Shown: positions 50,401 to 61,059 of the stretch, in pieces | Position numbering within the stretch: position 1 is the stretch's first letter | How the letters are laid out: every line of letters starts with the position of its first letter | Source of the DNA: Cydia pomonella | Taxonomy: Eukaryota; Arthropoda; Insecta; Lepidoptera; Tortricidae | Reading direction: 5' to 3' | Length of the DNA: 64,000 nucleotides | Assembly: GCF_033807575.1 (NCBI RefSeq) | Contig: NC_084708.1 | Location: 4,302,501 to 4,366,500, forward strand | Made by a program: the position numbers and the translations under genes | The notes under the pieces: generated by a model | Told to the model about the DNA's origin: nothing | The model's input: only the letters and a program-made list of their open reading frames with translations | Databases searched by the model: none

Positions 50401-53400
50401 GTAAAATCTTTCAAGTCGAAACACAGTATAAATATACATTTTGTTGTCTAATCTAAAAGTATGATGTTCATTGTTTAAGACTGATTAGTGATTACTGAAT
50501 TAATAACATGCTATTTGTTATTTTTGTTTTATTTTTAAATCAGGTATTAATTTATTCACTATGTATCACTATACAGGCAAAATGTGTATCATAGTTGGTC
50601 TGTAAGTACTTACTACTTGTGTCGAATATAGGTATAAGATGAAATTTTAACCACCAGCCATACTCTGCGCAGTGACTTTACAGGTCATACTGAACAACTT
50701 TTATTATGGGACCAATGCCGAATCACGCAAGAAAATTTGGATCTGGAATGACACCCACTGGCTGTGCCCTACCACACAAAGCGAGATGATATTCACAATG
50801 CCCATACCTCTCTTTTGGACGTAGTTTAAGGACGTACCCGGGTCCATGACGCATGCTCGCCACACCGCTGCTTAAAATAAGCTGACGCACCGTAAATTGA
50901 ACTGCGTAAAAATCGCAAAAAATATTACACGGAGATCTTATGGCAGACACCGTACCGGTGACGTAAAAGACGCAACTGTTTTGCGAACAAAAAAGATTCG
51001 CGTGAAGCACGTCACTGCGATTCCGTACCGTCACCGTTTTTTAAACAGCGGTGTGGGGAGCATGCGTCAAAAACGGTACGCAAACGACGCGTCACTGCGA
51101 TTCCGTATCGTGACCGTTTTTTAAGCTGCGGTCTGGTTGCACCTTGTATTGTATTGTATTCGGGCGATTTTTCCGCAACTCGACGACTTGCGCCTATTTT
51201 GCGTGATATGTTGGGGGTGGGCTAGTCCTGCCAGCCCAGCTCCTCGAGGAATCCTATCAAACCTTTGATGTTGAGTAGGACCTCGGGGAGGTCTCTCGGA
51301 GATCCGAGATGTTTAGCCCTGTATGGAGTCACTCCGCTGCATTCCAGCACCACGTGAGAGGCTGTTTCTTCTGTCTCCATGCAACCTCGGCACAGGGGAC
51401 TGTCTGTGACACCTGTTGTGAAAAGATGTTTGTTAAATAGTCCATGACCTGTTATGACACTGGTTACCATACTCAGTCGGACCTTCCCTAGTTGCAGGAG
51501 CGCCCTTGTGAGTTTTCCGTTGATGCCAGGCATGGCTTCTTTTGCCTGTCTGCATCCAGTCTGGTTCAGCCAGTGTTCTGTGTGTAGTTTCCCTGTACGT
51601 GCCAGCAGCATTGAGCGTACCTTGCTAAATGGTATCGGAAGAATCGGTTCCGGACCAATGGCCCCCGCATTCGATCCTTGCCTGGCAAGCTCGTCCGCAG
51701 CATCGTTACCTCGGGATCCACTGTGTCCCTTGATCCATTGTAGGGTGATCTTGTTATTATGACATACCTCCATTAGTCGTTCGTGGCATTCGTGTATAAG
51801 TTTGGATGTAACTATATGGCTATTTAGAGCCATTAAGACTGCTCTACTGTCGGAGAGTATGCGGATGGAGGATCCTACTACCTTCCTTGCAGTGATGGCA
51901 GCCGCCGCGTTTATGATGCCCATGCACTCAGCTTGGAATACCGAGTTATGGGCTCCTAGCGGAGTGGTGATCGACATGTTCAGGTCTTCTGAGAAGGTTC
52001 CAGAGCCCGATCCGCTGTCTGTTTTGGACCCATCAGTGAAGATTCTCAGCTCCCGGGGATTGAGTCCTTCATGATTGTCGTCCTCATATAACTGTATTTT
52101 GTACCTTTTATCGAAGATAGCTTGTTTGTGAATCCGGTCCGTGCCTGACCTAAGCACTGGAAATTCGTCATACACCTTTTCCAGGCATTTTGTGTGAAGA
52201 GCTCCTGTGATGTTAGACCATATCTTGAGGGTTCGCAACCTTACCGCTGAGAGACTGGCCTCTTGCTGTATGTGTAGGTGCAGCGGTGGAAGGTTTAGCA
52301 TGACCTCCATGGCTGCAGTCGGGGTAGACCTCGTGCAGCCAGTGGTGGCCGCGCATGCGAGCCTTTGAAGTCTTTGTAGTTTGTCTCGTACGTTGCCTAG
52401 GTTTGTTCTTGGCCACCAAACCAGAGCACCGTAACAGAGTAAGGGGCGGATTATCGTCTTATAGAGCCAGAGGGTAATTTTCGGGTTGAGTCCCCACCTC
52501 TTACCAATCATCCTTCTGCACTGCCAGAAGACAACTCCCGCCTTGTCTATCCGTTTGTTGATGTGGTTGTTCCAATTGAGTTTATTGTCGAGAGTTATTC
52601 CTAAGTACTTAACTTCATCGGACAGCTGTAGCTCAGTTTGGAAAAGTGTTGGTCTGGTAAAGTTGGTCGCACCTTTATATGGGACAGTCAAAATTTTTTT
52701 CGCGATTTCGGAATTGGTCCCATAGTAAAAGTTGTTAAGTATGACCTATAAAGTCGCTGCGCAGAGTATGACTGGTGGTTAAAAGTTCACCCTGTATAAA
52801 ATTTTTAAGTAAAAAGAAATATGTACCTACCTATGATTAAGACGAAAAAAGAGACTAAACGTCGAAGTAAGGTAACATTATTGTGTCTGGTTTTTATAAT
52901 TTTAATTATAATTTCAGTAATTAAAACCGATACTCTATAAATTCCATTCAATACGTATCGTAACAGTCACCACAGTTTCGACCGGTAAAAGCCAGTTATC
53001 GTTACCCATGCGCAAATAAATGAGTGTAGCTTCATTGTTTATTACTCGATCTGTATGTTTTAAGGCTCATTATATTCCTTGATAATGAAGCAATATGTTT
53101 TATATTAAACAAAATTTGCGAAATGCTAATATTTACGGAGATTTTTACAAAATAAAAAATAATAATTTTATAAAAAAACTGTTTTTTGTGATTATTTTTT
53201 TTCCTATAGGTTTCACGTAAATGTTTGTAGAAAAGGAAATAATCTCCATAATATAAGCTATTATTTGACACCTCGATGATTAAAATCGGTTAAGTGGTTT
53301 TCGAGATACACCGCCAAAAAGAATAGGTCCGGCCGCCATCTTTGTGACGTCATTACTATCCCCTCCACCATTTTTCCGCTTTACTACCGCATGTACGGTG

Positions 53401-56400
53401 ATCAGGAGAACTGTCCGAACACATTGATACCGGTTGTGGGTAAGGCCGAGCTGAGTCAATTAAATCTGGCCTCGGAGCGGCTTGGCGACCGTACTAAAAG
53501 TAATGTATGATATTATTTTGCTTCAAATTTACAATATTTATTTTACTTTGTTTAAATGTCAACAAAAAACACTTGTTTCAATGAGATTTCATACATGATT
53601 AATGACTTACCTGTAAATTAACATTATGTAAATACAACGCGCAAATTGCGCAATTGTCCTCGATGCTAAAGTATACACATTAAATGTGTGCTGAAAACGT
53701 AAACCAAACAAATAAGTAGAGTCAGACCAAATTCAAATTATGATGTTTACTTAACACTTGCACAGGCTGGGCTATCAAAATCGCTGCCAACTTAGCTTGG
53801 TCTGACTAATAATTAAAAAAAAAACATACTCAATTCAATTTATAATTTAATGTTTAAAGTGCATTCAAAAACGGTGTCGTTAACTGCTCTAAAGCAACTC
53901 GAATGCCAGCTCTCCTTGAGAAATGCAATTCGAAACATCCTTTGCACTCTTCGGTAAACAAGATTGGACGATAAATAGGTGGTGGAGTTAAATTACATAA
54001 TACCATGTAATCTAATTGATCTCATTCCTTGAAATCTTTCATTACCAATGTAACTAACTGTAAAGTATGTTTTCATTCACTGAAACAGGTGTATTCCCAT
54101 TTCTGGGCCTCGCATAGGTGGGAATAGCTGTATTCATAAGAATCATTTCCATCTGTTCCCACCTCATGAATGGCCGCGGTTACGTGGGGCGGGGAAAAAT
54201 AGGAATACACTGTGAAACAATGGAAACAAATGTTTGATAATTGCGAACAGGGGATTATTCAGCCTTGGTATGTCTTATTCCGTGTATTTACATGAAATAA
54301 AGTAAATACCGTCAACCGGGGTGAATAGGGACAAAGCTTAAAACGAGATTTACCTGCCAATTACTTCTCAAACTCAAATTGAAAATAAATCTACGTTTAT
54401 TTTCAATGATAGAAAGTGATGGAATATGTTGAGAAAATATTAATAAATAGTCGGGTAAATCTCATTTTCAAATCTCAAGTTTTGTCCTATTCACCGCAGC
54501 CGACTACCTAGCTTTACTGTATGTAATATGCATTCATCCAACTAACTAATTATTTACATTCCAGGTGAAACTCGGAGCCCTCGACGCCACCGTGCACCAG
54601 GCCATGGCGAGCCGCTACCAGGTGCAGGGCTACCCCACCATCAAGCTGTTCCCATCCGGCAGGAAGACCAGCGACTCCGTGGAGGACTACAACGGAGGCC
54701 GCACCAGCAGCGACATCGTCACCTGGGCTCTTGACAAGTTAGCTGAGAATGTGCCCGCTCCTGAAGTATTACAGGTATGTTTAAGTCAGGGTTCAGCTTA
54801 CCAAGATGTTCTTGGCAAGAAGAGTGTGTCCGTGGTACAAAAGAGACCGCAACAACAGTGATATCGTCACCTGGGTTCTTGAGAAGTTGGCTGAGCTCAG
54901 TAAGGAGGCACTTACTGAGCTCCTGAAGTCCTTCAGGTATTTAGCTTACTATCAAGATAGTTCCGGTCAAGAAGGCTAGTGCCTTCGTTGAGGAGTACAA
55001 CGGCATTACCAGCAGTGACATAGTCACCAGGATCAGCAGGGGCTCTTGAGAAACTTGCCGAAAATGTCCCCGCTTCTGAAGTGCTTCAGGTATTAACAAA
55101 ATGTTTGGTTTAGCTTATCATTATGTTCCTGATTACAAAAGACCTTTAATAGTCATTTGTGTCCCAAGGGAGGAAAAGTAGGAAATTGCGTGCCGCGTGT
55201 AAAATTCTTACCCGAGCCGAAGGCGATGGTGGCATACACGCGGGATGGAATGTCCTACGTTTCCTCCCGTGGTGCGCATACTATTTTTCCGTTCGACGGA
55301 GGCGGAAAGCGGCACCTTCGTTTAGCGCAGCGGGAGCAAAGTTGACGCTTTCCGCCCGGAGAGCAGAAAACAAAATTACTTACAGTAACAATGAGTTTTT
55401 ACATTATTGTTTTTACAAGACCTGCCTTTTGCCTGATTTACAATATTATAACTCATAACATTTAAATCACATTTTATTTGAGATTTTGATTGTGTTCCCT
55501 ACCTCTATAGTGAGATATCTGAGCTTGGCGACACTGTTGATTGTATGGGTACAATCGTTAGATCGACATACTTGTATGGCGTGAAAAAAAATGGCAAATG
55601 TTTTAAAATGTTTACTGCACACGTCAATATTACGACTGAAGTGTGAAATTGTTAGGAGAGCGATTTATTAAGCTTGTGAAACGTCGTAAAACTTATCAAG
55701 GCCATGTGTACAGCTGGCATGTGTATCACAATGTGATTTGAACTCTGGTTTAAGTTGAGGAAATTGAAAATAATGTAATGTAAACAAACCAATTTATCTT
55801 CATTTCTTCGTAATCTCGCACGTTTTCGTGGATAACCAGGATTTGTCCAACAGTTCATATGGTTTAGGAACTATTATTTATAGCTGACAGCTGGACACTT
55901 TTGCAACAGTTCTGGCTACGGAGATTTCATTCCTTACCTCCACCTTACATACTGGTATGGGCAAGGTACGGATAAAGGGGTCTCCAATCTATGGCCCGCG
56001 GAGAGCCCTTGGTCGCGAGATCGTTGATTATAAAATAAAAAAATAAATAAAATAAAATTTATTCAGTAACTTAACTTAAAGTTGATTGACCTTTGTCATT
56101 GGTGTTGCTTTGACCCACGATAGGTATACCATTGTCACCATAAGATACAAACAGGGGGAACGTGAGGTTATTGGAATCTATTTAACAACGTTAGATTTTT
56201 TTTAATACTACGTCGGTGGCAAACAAGCATACGACCCGCCTGATGGTAAGCAGTTTCTGTAGCCTATGTACGCCTGCAACTCCAGAGGAGTTGCGTGCGC
56301 GTTGCCGACCCTAAACCCCCCTCGTTGAGCTCTGGCAACCTTTCTCACCGGCAGGAACACAACACTATGACTAGGGTCTAGTGGTATTTGGCTGCGGTTT

Positions 56401-59400
56401 TCTGTAAGGTTTCTGTAAACTTCCCCAATTGGGCTCTGCTCTAGATCTGGAATAACATCCGCTGTGCTGTGCCCTGCCACACAAAGCGAGATGACATTCA
56501 CAATGCCCATACCTCTCTTTTGGACGTAGTTTAAGGACATACCCGGGTCCAGATATTATTAGAATTCTTATCTCCATAAAATGTTTACTGGCATGTGTAA
56601 CTCCAATCATTCACCATTCGTTCCATTTGTCTCGTCAATACGATTAGTTACGAACCTGAAGTCATATAATGAATCCACCTCCTTTTAGTGAGTTATTATA
56701 AAATAATGAAAGCACAATGTTTGATTTTGTGTTTCAAGTGTATTTCCGTAAATTTGATAATGACCGCTGTGAAATAATTTTATCTGTAGATACAGGGGAC
56801 AACCCTATTGCAAGGCATATAAATGATAGATGTATATAGATTCAATTGAATTCATGCAGGAATTTAATAAACAGCAGCGACATCGTCACCTGGGCTCTTG
56901 AGAAGTTAGCTAAGAATAAGTTAGTTGTGAAATAATAGTTAGAAACTGACAGCTTTGCCTATTAAGCAAAATTGTTGCTAACGAAAAAAAGAGCTCTAGA
57001 GGGCACATCTGACTCTCTTTAACCTCAGTCAGAGATTTAAAAAAAAAAATCGATTCGGGAGTTGAATTAATTTCTTCGTCGCTGGAATCGCACGATAAAT
57101 CCATTTTTATTCAGAACTGAACAATTTTCTTGTTTTATCCGTTATTCCCGCCTTTTCTATGATTTTGTTTCCAATTAAAAAGTTTCAGTGAAATGGGCTC
57201 TACTCTATAGACAACAAACAAAACACATGCAACAAATCGCAAATGATTTTTGATACAATCCCGATAAATTGGGTACGGATTCAGTCTTTAAAACCCATTA
57301 TTCAATCATTTCATTCATTCGATTGCTAGATTGTCTATGGTTTCAGACATTTTAATACCTATTTATTTTTAAGAGACAGAAAGAGATAGCAATAGGTGTC
57401 TGTACCACCATGAATGAGTGGAATAGTAGAATGATTTGAATAGCTTTTTTCAAGAGCCAGTAAGAGATAGCAATAGGTGTCTGTACCGCCTTAAATGAAT
57501 GGAGGCACAGACACTGGGTCTTTTTTTTTATATAGCATAAGCTTGCTCATCATAACTTTAAAAAAAAAATACTATTTTCCACCCGGCTGATGAAAAGTAT
57601 TTTTTACATATCAAATATTGTAAAAGATGTGCAGATATTTGGTGAAACGGGCCCTATAGCAGTAATACTCCCTCATATTCTTGGCCCTATATTTATGTAG
57701 GACTCAAGTGTAACAAGCACTTGATAATGAATGTCCCACGTTTCCAGATCGTGTCGCCGGAGACGATGAAGGCGTGCTCGGAGAAGCCGCTGTGCGTGGT
57801 GTCGGTGTTGCCGCACGTCCTCGACTGCGGCGCGGCCTGCCGCCAAGACTACCTCGCCATCCTCAAGAAACTCGGCGACAAATATAAGAGCAAGATGTGG
57901 GGGTGAGTTCAACTATTTTTACCACTTTGTGACTGTGACGGAAAAAATCTGTGTCGAAACTTCCCTAAATTTTCGAGTGCAGAGCTAAGTCGCCGTGTTG
58001 CGAAAGTTTAGGGAGACGTGGTAGAGAAAGTCAATTAATTTCATCAGGACTCCAAAATATGGCGGGTCGGATCTGCAAGTCGGTCAATACGGTCCGCGAA
58101 AAGGATTCAATAGTCTTTTAATTGAAGAGTGAAACGTCACTTAAAAATATTAACACCTTTGTTGTAACATTTTGAGTCAAACATCGAAAAACCTTTTTTT
58201 TAACACATTCACTGCCAGACAAAAAACGGCGCACTACCCCAGAAACCGGTGGTCTATAGCTGCGTAAAAAACAACCCGCCCAGCGGGTTGTCCGGCATCT
58301 GAACAAAGTTCACGAGCGCCCACCAGGTGGGTTCCCGGCAGTGAATGTGTTAAGTGTAGGACAGCCCTTCTTTAGTACAAAAACCAATAAATTATGTATC
58401 AATTCATGCAGTATCCACCCACTGCTGAATATAGTCCTCTTTTTTACTACTCGAATTTTTTTTTCTTTCTCATTGAATGGAATATCTTGTGTTCCAGCTG
58501 GGTGTGGTCGGAGGCGGGTGCACAGACCGCTCTAGAGGAAGCGCTGGAGCTGGGCGGCTTCGGCTACCCCGCCATGGCCGTCGTCAACGCCAAGAAGCTC
58601 AAGTTCTCCACCCTGAGGGGCTCCTTCTCCGAGACCGGCATCAACGAGTTCCTCAGGTACTAACTATTATCACTAATATTTTGTGAGTACCACCTCGTGC
58701 TCAGATGCTCCCCCGGACTGTTTTAGTATGGGAATGCGATTGAACCGCTTATTTCTATTACGTCCGCGTTTTGTACACGTACAGTATGGTTACTTTTACT
58801 TATGTAAATTAAAAATATCCACTAAATTTTAGTTCTATGCATGAAGATAAAATGGTATATAAATAATAAATAAATAAATATTATAGGACATTATTACACA
58901 AATTGACTAAGTCCCACAGTAAGCTCAATAAGGCTTGTGTTGTAGGTACCTAGACAATGATATATATAATATATTATAATTATAAATACTTAAATACATA
59001 GAAAAACCCATGACTCAGAAACAAATATCTGTGTTCATCGCACAAATATATGCACTTACCAGGATTTGAACCTGGGACCATCAGCTTCATAGGCAGGGTC
59101 ACTACCCACTAGGCCAGACCAGTCGTCAAATTGTAACATTATAGTTCGTGTCATCCACGATGACGCGCAGTTTTGTCAAATATAACCTTTAATCACATTA
59201 TCTTACGAGTCAAGACATGCGTCGTCGTGAATCGATCTATAGAATTTGGTTTTGCACCTCACGCTATATGTAAGCGCTTCATAGTGTAGTGTTTGCGAGT
59301 CTGTGGTGAGCATGGTGATTTTCCTGATGATCACTATTTCGTTTCGAAGCTAAGCAGTTACGCATTTCCATTATCACCATTATCCACGACGCTATCGTAT

Positions 59401-59944
59401 CGTTGCAAAATTCTTGTAATATTAATACTACCTAAATCTCCGGCCGAGACATGGTTGTAGGCAACCGAAAATGCCTTATGATCCACACACATTGTCTGAA
59501 TTACAGTCTGACTTTTGATATAGATGAAAACACTGCAATTAAATAGCTGGGTTCATATACATTATCTGTGTATACTATGTTATGCATGATTAAGATTTTC
59601 TCCAATTCAAACCTCAACTTATAATATGGAAGGCTCAAATTGTACTATACTTGGTGCCAATAAACGGCTGTCTAAATCCGTCAGCGGAGTTCGACTTGCG
59701 TCGCCCCGGGCCATGGCCCCTTTTGGCCCTAGGGTCAACGCGTACAACCCCCTATATCCACTAAACATTGTACATGTGCCATTCCAGAGACCTGTCGTTC
59801 GGGCGCGGCCAGACTGCGCCCGTGCGAGGCGCCGAGATGCCCGGCATCGTGTCGGGCGAGCCGTGGGACGGCAAGGACGGCGAGCTGCCGCCGGAGGAGG
59901 ACATCGACCTCTCCGACGTTGATCTCGAGAAGGACGAGCTATAG
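41495..59944 (+). CDS. PDIA6: Protein disulfide isomerase A6 (P5)
   Basis: ER-lumen thiol oxidoreductase that forms and rearranges disulfides. Eight coding exons: 41495-41516, 41617-41810, 42063-42284, 46451-46603, 54565-54774, 57748-57902, 58498-58656 and 59788-59944. Every intron has GT/AG ends, phases agree, and the total is 423 residues, near the family's usual 430-440. Residues 1-18 form a signal peptide made only when the 22-bp exon 1 is joined to exon 2. Thioredoxin domain a has APWCGHC (active-site cysteines 54 and 57). Domain a' has the same motif (cysteines 177 and 180). Cis-proline loops GFPTIK and GYPTIK follow each. A third, inactive domain (exons 6-7, WSEAGAQ, GGFGYPAM) precedes the acidic C-terminus ending KDEL (retrieval signal). 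ERSE and UPRE-like sites precede it. Introns are loaded with transposons. Poly(A) signals at 60966 and 61036. Confidence 0.97.
42641..43333 (+). other. Met-less open frame in PDIA6 intron 3 (candidate terminal exon)
   Basis: The frame is open from the TAG at 42638-42640 to a stop at 43331-43333: 230 residues, with no methionine anywhere. It is very basic (Lys/Arg/Asn/Gln-rich). The N-terminal part repeats a KP-x(3)-KPLLPF-like unit three times (KPLLPFRKPQV, KPLLSFREPPV, KPLLPFHSSPV). A middle part (RDKLHEQLFRANDRIQNV) looks helical. The AG of that TAG can serve as an acceptor, and AATAAA follows at 43563. PDIA6 exon 3 ends in phase 0, so splicing to 42641 would stay in frame. Alternatives are the last exon of a nested gene or a decayed retrocopy. 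No family recognised. Confidence 0.35.
43570..45013. other. PDIA6 intron 3, no gene seen
   Basis: AT-rich intron sequence. A fragment resembling one end of the M3 hairpin family (ACAGTCAGCAGCAGAAGT) lies at about 44829. Confidence 0.45.
45022..45264. mobile_element. hAT-like MITE with CAGTGTTGGCCGA termini
   Basis: Left terminus CAGTGTTGGCCGAA at 45022, right terminus TTCGGCCAACACTG ending 45264: perfect 14-bp inverted repeats, plus an internal ATTGACCATTAA / TTAATGGTCAAT pair. Flanks ATTTATAC (45014-45021) and TTTCATAC (45265-45272) agree at 6 of 8, consistent with the 8-bp duplication hAT elements make. It carries a CpG-rich core and no transposase. In PDIA6 intron 3. Confidence 0.8.
45301..45787. 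mobile_element. hAT-like MITE, family M1, full-length copy
   Basis: Termini GGTGTATTCCCATT and AATGGTACACC, with a perfect 8-bp direct duplication CTTTCTAC at 45293-45300 and 45788-45795. Internal inverted pairs (near 45420-45445 and 45690-45718, sharing ATAATGTCGATTTTGAT) show long arms. Non-coding, 487 bp. Shorter copies: 21965, 26490, 54088, 61752. In PDIA6 intron 3, 29 bp from the preceding MITE. Confidence 0.85.
46604..48842. other. PDIA6 intron 4, first part
   Basis: Mostly AT-rich. A GC-richer block at about 47490-47640 starts GGCGTATTCACCCTAGGG and ends near AATACGCC, so it may be a MITE. Nothing coding is recognised. Confidence 0.4.
48846..49175 (-). repeat. Dispersed repeat R, second copy
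   Basis: Reverse-complement match to 28876-29240, for example CAAGGGGGCAAA, ACCCGAACAAGCGAAAGATT and AACAACTCAAAATTTGCATC. Confidence 0.6.
49257..50034 (+). repeat. Left arm of a large inverted repeat
   Basis: About 780 bp that recur, nearly identical and inverted, at 52727-53505. It starts AGTACGGTCGCCAA and ends at CAACTTTTACTAT. A 79-codon frame inside is identical in both arms. The arms belong to an unclassified transposon family with a third, diverged copy at 50039-50720. Confidence 0.8.
50039..50720 (+). repeat. Third, diverged copy of the arm repeat
   Basis: The left part (50045-50350) and right end (50645-50720, CATACTCTGCGCAG to TATTATGGGACCAAT) match the arms, but the middle differs. 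It lies directly beside the left arm in the same orientation. Confidence 0.65.
50756..50845 (-). repeat. Fragment of the 56196-type repeat
   Basis: Shares CACACAAAGCGAGATGA and ATGCCCATACCTCTCTTTTG with 4638 and 56196. Interrupted at its end by the MITE at 50849. Confidence 0.6.
50849..51068. mobile_element. MITE with GACGCATGCTC termini, plus partial duplication
   Basis: Left TGACGCATGCTCGCCACACC and right GGTGTGGGGAGCATGCGTCA are inverted. The segment at 51010-51058 (CGTCACTGCGATTCCGTA, then ACCGTTTTTTAA) is repeated at 51088-51137, so the right end is partly duplicated. Confidence 0.65.
51130..52700 (-). mobile_element. 5'-truncated LINE with reverse transcriptase end and RNase H
   Basis: A minus-strand frame of 489 codons (52691-51222) with no stop. 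The start is a TTG and the frame continues upstream, so it is truncated, not initiated here. It opens in the C-terminal part of reverse transcriptase (VKYLGITLDNKLNWNNHI, a connection phrase of non-LTR elements). It continues into a full RNase H domain with acidic residues D220, E255, D281 and D330 in FTDGSK, FQAECMGI, LSDSRAV and GNDAADELA. A CCHC-like cluster (CRGCMETEETASHVVLEC) closes it. RNase H places it in an I/LOA/R1-type group rather than RTE. A repeated TTGTA tract at 51143-51158 is the likely 3' tail. The intact frame suggests recent insertion. In PDIA6 intron 4, antisense. Confidence 0.85.
52727..53505 (-). repeat. Right arm of the large inverted repeat
   Basis: Reverse complement of 49257-50034, near-identical throughout. 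It ends outward at TTGGCGACCGTACT. At its inner end the sequence continues past CTTTTACTATGGGACCAATT, which the left arm lacks, so the left arm is cut there. Confidence 0.8.
54088..54211. mobile_element. hAT-like MITE, family M1, copy 4
   Basis: GGTGTATTCCCATTTC at the left, TAGGAATACACT at the right. Flanks CTGAAACA and GTGAAACA agree at 7 of 8, supporting an 8-bp target duplication. In PDIA6 intron 4. Confidence 0.75.
54307..54508. mobile_element. MITE with GGTGAATAGGGACAAA termini
   Basis: Left end GGGGTGAATAGGGACAAA and right end TTTGTCCTATTCACCGC are inverted, with a GTAAATCTCATTTT / AAAACGAGATTTAC pair inside and a central ATTGAAAATAAA / TTTATTTTCAAT hairpin. It ends about 55 bp before PDIA6 exon 5. 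Confidence 0.75.
54775..55096 (+). pseudogene. Decayed tandem copies of PDIA6 exon 5 (3' part)
   Basis: Directly after exon 5, two degenerate copies of its last ~125 bp plus about 25 bp of intron follow in tandem. Copy 2 is about 54795-54936 (GATATCGTCACCTGGGTTCT, TGAGAAGTTGGCTGA, ending CTTCAG/GTATTT). Copy 3 is about 54937-55096 (GAGGAGTACAACGGCATTAC, ending GTGCTTCAG/GTATTA). Both keep donor-like junctions but carry frameshifts, stops and no clear acceptor. A third unit starts after 55096 and fades. Confidence 0.75.
55155..55370. other. Unclassified GC-rich block in intron 5
   Basis: GC-rich compared with its surroundings, open in two plus-strand frames, with no recognisable protein. Probably a repeat fragment. 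Confidence 0.35.
56196..56550 (-). mobile_element. Dispersed retroelement-tail repeat, longest copy
   Basis: Minus-strand frame of 110 codons (56540-56208) reading MGIVNVISLCVAGHS then a region rich in charged residues. It is followed by the common tail (GGCAACGCGCACGCAACTCC) and an A-rich end. Copies or parts occur at 2226, 4638, 12306, 19795 and 50756. The recurring frame may be a LINE 3' end or simply the repeat. Confidence 0.6.
56868..56930 (+). pseudogene. Isolated fragment of PDIA6 exon 5
   Basis: ACAGCAGCGACATCGTCACC then TGGGCTCTTGAGAAGTTAGC closely match exon 5 positions 54708-54748. It is better preserved than the tandem copies and lies 2.1 kb downstream, in intron 5, ending in a different tail. 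Confidence 0.7.
58200..58353. mobile_element. MITE with TTAACACATTCACTGCC termini
   Basis: Perfect 17-bp terminal inverted repeats (TTAACACATTCACTGCC and GGCAGTGAATGTGTTAA) and an inner ACCCGCCCAGCGGGT hairpin. In PDIA6 intron 6. Confidence 0.85.
58862..59131 (-). mobile_element. tRNA-derived SINE, family S2, copy 4
   Basis: Reverse orientation. The B-box region (CCAGGATTTGAACCTGGG) and A-box region (CTACCCACTAGGCC) are well kept at 59060-59120, and the TTTATT tail is at the left. In PDIA6 intron 7. Confidence 0.82.
59132..59787. other. End of PDIA6 intron 7
   Basis: No gene or repeat recognised. The acceptor at 59786-59787 follows a pyrimidine-rich CCATTCC. Confidence 0.5.
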
Positions 59945-60965
59945 ACGAAGCCAGTGCGAGGACTGTCAGTGCGTTCATTTGGGAAATTAGTTTCTAACCT
60001 TAAAATTATTTTAAAAAGAAGTGTTCTTTTTTATGAAAACTGAATATGGCTATTTTGAGGTTAGAACTTACAACGGGAGATGAATGTGCATTACATGTTG
60101 TGTTGTGTCACTCATTTCATAAGGTCCTTAATTATGGATTTAAGAAAAAAGTTGTAACTTTGCTAGGGAAATTTAAAATGAACTAAAACCAATAGTTGCA
60201 AACAAGACTCAAAACTTTTTAGTAAATAAGTTCTAAAGCAAATAGCTCACATAATGAACTACTTTTGTAAAAATAATCTCTCGATCTTTTATAATAGCAA
60301 ACTTACTTAGAAGTATCTAACTAAAATGACACCTTTACTAAAAAGCTGTTTTTGAATACAGAATTGACGCTAATTATCTTTTATGCAATTGAACCTATTT
60401 CTACTATTCTGTTTTCCATATATTTTAATAACTGTTATAAAACCATTTAAGTTCTTGATCTAAAATTTCCTTATAAAATGTCCATGCAAGGTTAAACCGA
60501 AAGATAGTAGGGTACAGATCTGAGTGCCATCAGCCATCTTTTAAGATATGTCATTAGAAATAGAGGTGACAGCAAGGTGTTAACTATTGGGCCATGTTGA
60601 GCACTGGAATGTTTTCCTTACTTATTATACAGGTATATCTACATCACACCAGACTCATAACTTGTTAATCTTATCGTGCATTTATTGGGAGATGACGCGT
60701 GAATGTGATGTGTGTTACATAATTTAATTTTTAGGAACGTACCTGTTATCTCTTATTTCAATTTTCAGTAATGACTCGTGTTCTAAATAATTTATCTAAG
60801 TGCAAGTTATTTCCGTTACTGATTGTAAATCACTTGTCTCTAGGAAAATTGTTTTGTAAAATTTGTAATAATATTCTTCCATAAATGTAACAAAATTATA
60901 ATAGTTAGCATAACAGTACAGTAAAATATAGATAATTTTATGAAATACGAAATCAATTCTTTCCT

Positions 60966-61041
60966 AATAAATTTACAATTATACATGTTGCTGTTTGATT
61001 TCATGAAAACATACAATTACCTTTAAAAAAAACTGAATAAA
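60966..61041 (+). terminator. Poly(A) signals of PDIA6
   Basis: AATAAA at 60966-60971 and again at 61036-61041, giving a 3' UTR of about 1.0-1.1 kb (from 59945). Confidence 0.55.
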
Positions 61042-61059
61042 TAAATGCATCATTAAAAC

